Positions 62,869-64,000 of a stretch of 64,000 nucleotides of DNA are shown piece by piece. The stretch spans positions 7,680,001 through 7,744,000 of the forward strand of contig JAQISU010000169.1 in the NCBI GenBank assembly GCA_029339505.1, given 5' to 3'. Position numbers and translations under genes: made by a program. A model generated the notes under the pieces. It did not search any database, was not told the origin of the DNA, and was given only the letters and a program-made list of their open reading frames with translations. Position 1 is the first letter of the stretch. Each line of letters begins with the position of its first letter. This stretch comes from Unio delphinus. Its lineage: Eukaryota; Mollusca; Bivalvia; Unionida; Unionidae.

Positions 62869-64000
62869 ACGAATCCAGAATTCAGTGTGAATTTCCCCTC
62901 TCCGGTCCCAGTGAAGGAGATAGCGCTAGCAAAACTACGAGTGTATCACAGTTGGCCTAATATCAGATCGGTTGCATTTAGTGGTCAGCAACCCAATAAC
63001 ACACTGGTGTTCTCGTATAAGAATAAACCCGATGGTACTCCAGAGTGGGAAACTGTTTCGTTACCAACTGGGTCGTACCAAATTAAGCAAATCAATGCTG
63101 AAATTCAGCGTAGAATAAAATCAATCACTGGAAAAGAATCAAAAATAGCTATTAATCTTCATCAACCGACGCTCTCGTCGTTGATCGAAATAAGCACAGA
63201 GGGATACATTGTAGATATATATAACAGCTCGTTAAGAACAGTGTTAGGATGGCCTGAAAAACCACCGGAAAAATCCGCCACCGACTTAACCACGGACATA
63301 CAATCATATCATGAAATCAATCCCAGTTATCGAGATAATTTATCTGATATAAGAAAAGGAAGAATCGCCGATAGATTTATATTTACCAACAAAGAAACAT
63401 TGCAATGGGATTTTATCATTAAAAGAACAACCGACTCATTTGTTACTATTTCATTTACGCTAACTGACGTCCGTGGTTATTTTAATGAGATTAAACAATT
63501 ATATGACACACAACTAGAACAACTACGGAAAACAAAATCGCAAAAACACGTTGAAATAATAAATCAACTTATATCTGACATGAAATATATCTATGAACTA
63601 ATTATTCAAACAATAATTAATGACAACAGCGACAATAAACAACGATTCTTAACCGATTAAAATATCACAGAGGACAATCTGCGTAATTTCAAGTTTCCCA
63701 AATACAACGCTGATGAACTAGCAAGAATTGTTAAAACCGATATCAAGGCGCTACAAAAATCAGATTCAACTGTCCTCTTCAGGTATAATAATGATCCAGA
63801 TGGTGGCGGTAGGCATATCGCTCCGTTCAACGTGAATATTTCAACGGTGATTGCGCTCAATTTAGTATGTGATGCAATTGAAGGAAGCTATCAAATTAAT
63901 CTAGAGCAATCAAATCAAGCTCAGCAGGGATATATTCTTTATTCATTTGCACCAACAGCTCCTCCAGGATTCCTAATTATTGAAAACCCAATTAATCCTG
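62773..64000 (+). pseudogene. Second virion protein (candidate penton/minor capsid), interrupted, copy B
   Basis: The frame starts at 62773 and shares the N-terminal beta-domain with copy A (FSVNFPSPVPVKEIALAKLRV, LPTGSYQIKQIN). It meets a TAA at 63658-63660, where copy A has a Tyr codon followed by Asn-Ile. The same frame then continues with the conserved C-terminal domain (GGGRHIAPFNVN, QAQQGYILYSFAP) to the window end. A single base change thus interrupts an otherwise intact gene. The helical middle is shorter than in copy A. The duplicated upstream segment offers a second ATG at 62619, which soon leaves the frame. Confidence 0.75.

Larger units (their letters stand above)
47456..64000. 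mobile_element. Polinton/adintovirus-like element, copy B (left part)
   Basis: It begins with AGCAGCAGAGAGGGTG and carries packaging ATPase, zinc ribbon/PLA2, integrase, PolB-helicase-HNH, zinc protein, HNH endonuclease, a hairpin module and the late cluster; the window ends inside the second virion protein gene. It has the same orientation as copy A. Most genes are open, but the PLA2 gene, the second virion protein gene and the membrane protein/virion gene junction show breaks. Confidence 0.9.

Overview
The window looks like AT-rich invertebrate nuclear DNA, most likely from a mollusc and perhaps a bivalve. It has long introns, minisatellites and microsatellites, tRNA-derived SINEs of a type I associate with molluscs, and degenerate DNA transposons. 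Its two ends hold two related copies of a large virus-like Maverick/Polinton-type element. The host assignment is an inference from repeat style and gene content.

Layout. (1) 1-10735 is the right part of element copy A; its left part lies before the window. (2) 10736-47455 is host DNA. It contains the first three coding exons of a homeobox gene (minus strand, 18980 to 12827) and the last five exons of MOCS3 (minus strand, 45832 to 33272). Their introns hold SINEs, a hAT-type MITE, a dead pogo-like transposon and several minisatellites. (3) 47456-64000 is the left part of element copy B, whose right end lies beyond the window. Both copies have the same orientation. Each appears to lie in an intron of, or next to, a host gene.

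Composite gene order of the element, left to right: terminal repeat; A32-type packaging ATPase (-); DUF5679 zinc ribbon plus phospholipase A2 domain (+, joined only through a -1 frameshift at A AAA AAC); retroviral-type integrase (+); a large family B DNA polymerase fused to an SF1 helicase and a C-terminal HNH domain (-); a small Cys-rich zinc protein (+); an HNH homing-type endonuclease (+, decayed in copy A); a non-coding module with a tRNA-Thr-like sequence and a long conserved hairpin. A late cluster, all on the plus strand, follows: a small orphan protein, a scaffold-like protein, a basic core-like protein, a candidate major capsid protein, a pX-like membrane-active/basic protein, an adenain-type cysteine protease, a fibre-like protein, a two-helix membrane protein, and a second virion protein. 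The terminal repeat closes the element.

The set of packaging ATPase, capsid protease, capsid candidate, integrase and PolB marks a Polinton/adintovirus-like virus that integrates into the genome. The most distinctive points are the PolB-helicase-HNH fusion, the slippery site feeding the PLA2 domain, a repeated CAATTGAAAA motif about 20 bp before most late start codons, a hairpin whose arms differ between copies yet stay paired, and a fibre-like protein whose shaft differs in repeat number. Both copies carry inactivating changes: a frameshift and a truncated HNH gene in A, and a nonsense codon and a local duplication in B. They are probably endogenous relics or aging integrants.
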